Positions 6,729 to 7,817 of a stretch of DNA of 7,817 nucleotides are shown piece by piece. The notes beneath the pieces were generated by a model that saw only the letters and a program-made list of their open reading frames with translations, was not told the origin of the DNA and searched no databases. The DNA comes from Sphingomonadales bacterium (GTDB lineage: Bacteria > Pseudomonadota > Alphaproteobacteria > Sphingomonadales > Sphingomonadaceae), in contig JAGWUU010000152.1 in assembly GCA_028868335.1 (NCBI GenBank), forward strand, positions 1 through 7,817, in the 5' to 3' direction. Each line of letters starts with the position of its first letter. Within the stretch, counting starts at the first letter, position 1. A program made the translations under genes and the position numbers.

Positions 6729-7817
6729 TCAGAAGGCGAAGCCGAGGTCGAGGCCATAGGTACGCGGAACCTGGAACACCCCGATTACGTTGGTCGAGAG
6801 ATTGCGGGCGAAGTCCAGCTTCTTGTTGTTGGTCAGGTTCTGTGCCCAGGCTGCGACATGCACCTTGGCACCGCCGACGGGCAGGTCGAGCAGCGAAAGG
6901 CGGGCATTGACGTCGAAGCGCGAAGGCAGCGTGGTCAGCCCGGCCGTGGCGGCGTTGGGCAGCGGATCGGACAGGCGCTTGTCCTTGAGGAAGCCGTCGA
7001 CGCGCAACTGCACGTGGGCTCCGCTCGAGAACGACGACGAATCGTACTGTGCACCCACGCTGAGCGTGTTCTTGGGCGCCAGTGAATTCACGCCCTGCAA
7101 CGTCGCGTGCAGGTAACCATAGCTGGCGTTGGCGGTGAAGTGGGCCGACGGCTTGGCGATCATCTCGATCTCGAAGCCCTCCTCATGCCCATAGGGCGAG
7201 GAATAGAGATACGTGCCGCTTGCCGCCGAGAAGCCCAGCGTCTGCACATCCTTGCGTCGGCTGATGAACCCCGCCGCGTTGATCCGCAGCGTGTTGTCCA
7301 GCAGGTCGGCCTTCACGCCCACTTCGTAGCTCTTCACCGTTTCAGGCTTGAAGACCTTTCCTCCCAGCACGCCGCCCGAAAGATAGCCGGTGGCAAAGCG
7401 GGCATAGGTCCGCACGCCGGGATTGACGATGTAGGTTGCGGTGGCGTCGAAGTCCCAGTGATCGAAGCTGACGTCCGAATGGATCGGCGGCGCGTAGATC
7501 GGAATGATGCCGCCGGCGAGCAAGTCTTCGTGGCGATCGTCCTTGGTATAGCGCACCCCGCCCGCCAGCTCGAACTTGTCGGCCTTGTAGGCGAGGTGGG
7601 CATAACCGGCGACCGACTTGTTGCGGATCGTGGCGTTCGATCCGGCAAGGTAATCGCTGGGGACGCCGAAGATGTTGATGGTGTTGCCCGTTGTCGCGTC
7701 CAGCTTGGGGACGATGACGGGGGCAAAGGTGGGAAACAGCGTGCCGATGAACACCGGGTTATTGTCGCGTCCGGTTTCGCGGAAGTAGAAGCCGCCGAGC
7801 ACCCAGTCGAGTTGACC
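6729..7817 (-). CDS. TonB-dependent outer-membrane receptor, C-terminal part (5' end outside window)
   Basis: The frame stays open to the window edge, where it reads GQLDWVLGGFYFRETG, so the Val codon at 7802 is internal and not a start. The visible 362 residues are barrel only; plug, TonB box and signal peptide lie beyond the window. Typical features are VAGYAHLAYKADKFELAGG and VRYTKDDRHED early on, ARFATGYLSGG, the KPETVKSYEVGVKADLLDN segment, AWAQNLTNNKKLDFA, and the last strand RTYGLDLGFAF ending in Phe. It differs clearly from the receptor at the other end of the window: the loops share no obvious similarity, and this one has no Cys in the visible part. It heads the minus-strand block with an MFS permease and a dehydrogenase behind it, so it probably imports the same substrate or a related one. 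Iron-siderophore uptake is the main alternative. Confidence 0.93.
   Translation of the reverse strand, partial: GQLDWVLGGFYFRETGRDNNPVFIGTLFPTFAPVIVPKLDATTGNTINIFGVPSDYLAGSNATIRNKSVAGYAHLAYKADKFELAGGVRYTKDDRHEDLLAGGIIPIYAPPIHSDVSFDHWDFDATATYIVNPGVRTYARFATGYLSGGVLGGKVFKPETVKSYEVGVKADLLDNTLRINAAGFISRRKDVQTLGFSAASGTYLYSSPYGHEEGFEIEMIAKPSAHFTANASYGYLHATLQGVNSLAPKNTLSVGAQYDSSSFSSGAHVQLRVDGFLKDKRLSDPLPNAATAGLTTLPSRFDVNARLSLLDLPVGGAKVHVAAWAQNLTNNKKLDFARNLSTNVIGVFQVPRTYGLDLGFAF

Noticed and set aside
6721..6744. Six-bp inverted repeat (CGGCTT/AAGCCG) around the second receptor stop codon
   Set aside because: The stem is short with a 12-nt loop and no T-run; such repeats are common by chance in GC-rich DNA.
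1..7817. CRISPR, tRNA, insertion sequence or toxin-antitoxin signals
   Set aside because: No regularly spaced repeats, cloverleaf-like segments, transposase frames or small paired genes were seen; nearly all bases are in seven genes.

Overview
The window looks like high-GC alphaproteobacterial DNA, most likely from a sphingomonad (Novosphingobium/Sphingobium type). The reasons are the strong G/C bias at third codon positions, two TonB-dependent outer-membrane receptors with C-terminal Phe, and receptors packed beside SDR, zinc-type dehydrogenase and MFS genes. That packing is typical of sphingomonad loci for catabolism of hydrophobic or aromatic compounds. The genus is an inference; there is no rRNA or marker gene to fix it.

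There are seven protein genes in two convergent blocks. The plus-strand block (1-4355) holds the C-terminal part of a TonB-dependent receptor (cut by the window start), a classical SDR with an NAD-type fold signature, a DUF1214-domain protein of unknown function, and a second SDR with an NADP-type signature. The second SDR starts on a GTG that overlaps the DUF1214 stop codon by 4 bases. The minus-strand block reads from the right: the C-terminal part of a second TonB-dependent receptor (cut by the window end), an MFS permease of the monocarboxylate/oxalate-formate-like type, and a medium-chain zinc-type dehydrogenase that keeps the catalytic-zinc residues but lacks the four-Cys structural-zinc lobe. 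The blocks meet tail to tail with 28 bp between stop codons. Coding density is very high and no intergenic stretch exceeds about 85 bp.

The inferred joint role is uptake of an unknown substrate through the outer membrane (two receptors) and inner membrane (MFS), then oxidation or reduction by three dehydrogenases, with the DUF1214 protein acting at an unknown step closely tied to the second SDR. The substrate cannot be read from sequence. The main regulatory element seen is a perfect 12-bp inverted repeat between the second receptor and the MFS gene. No tRNA, rRNA, CRISPR array, insertion sequence or phage gene was found.

The locus looks like an ordinary accessory catabolic island. Its least understood parts are the DUF1214-SDR pair and the dehydrogenase without its structural zinc lobe.
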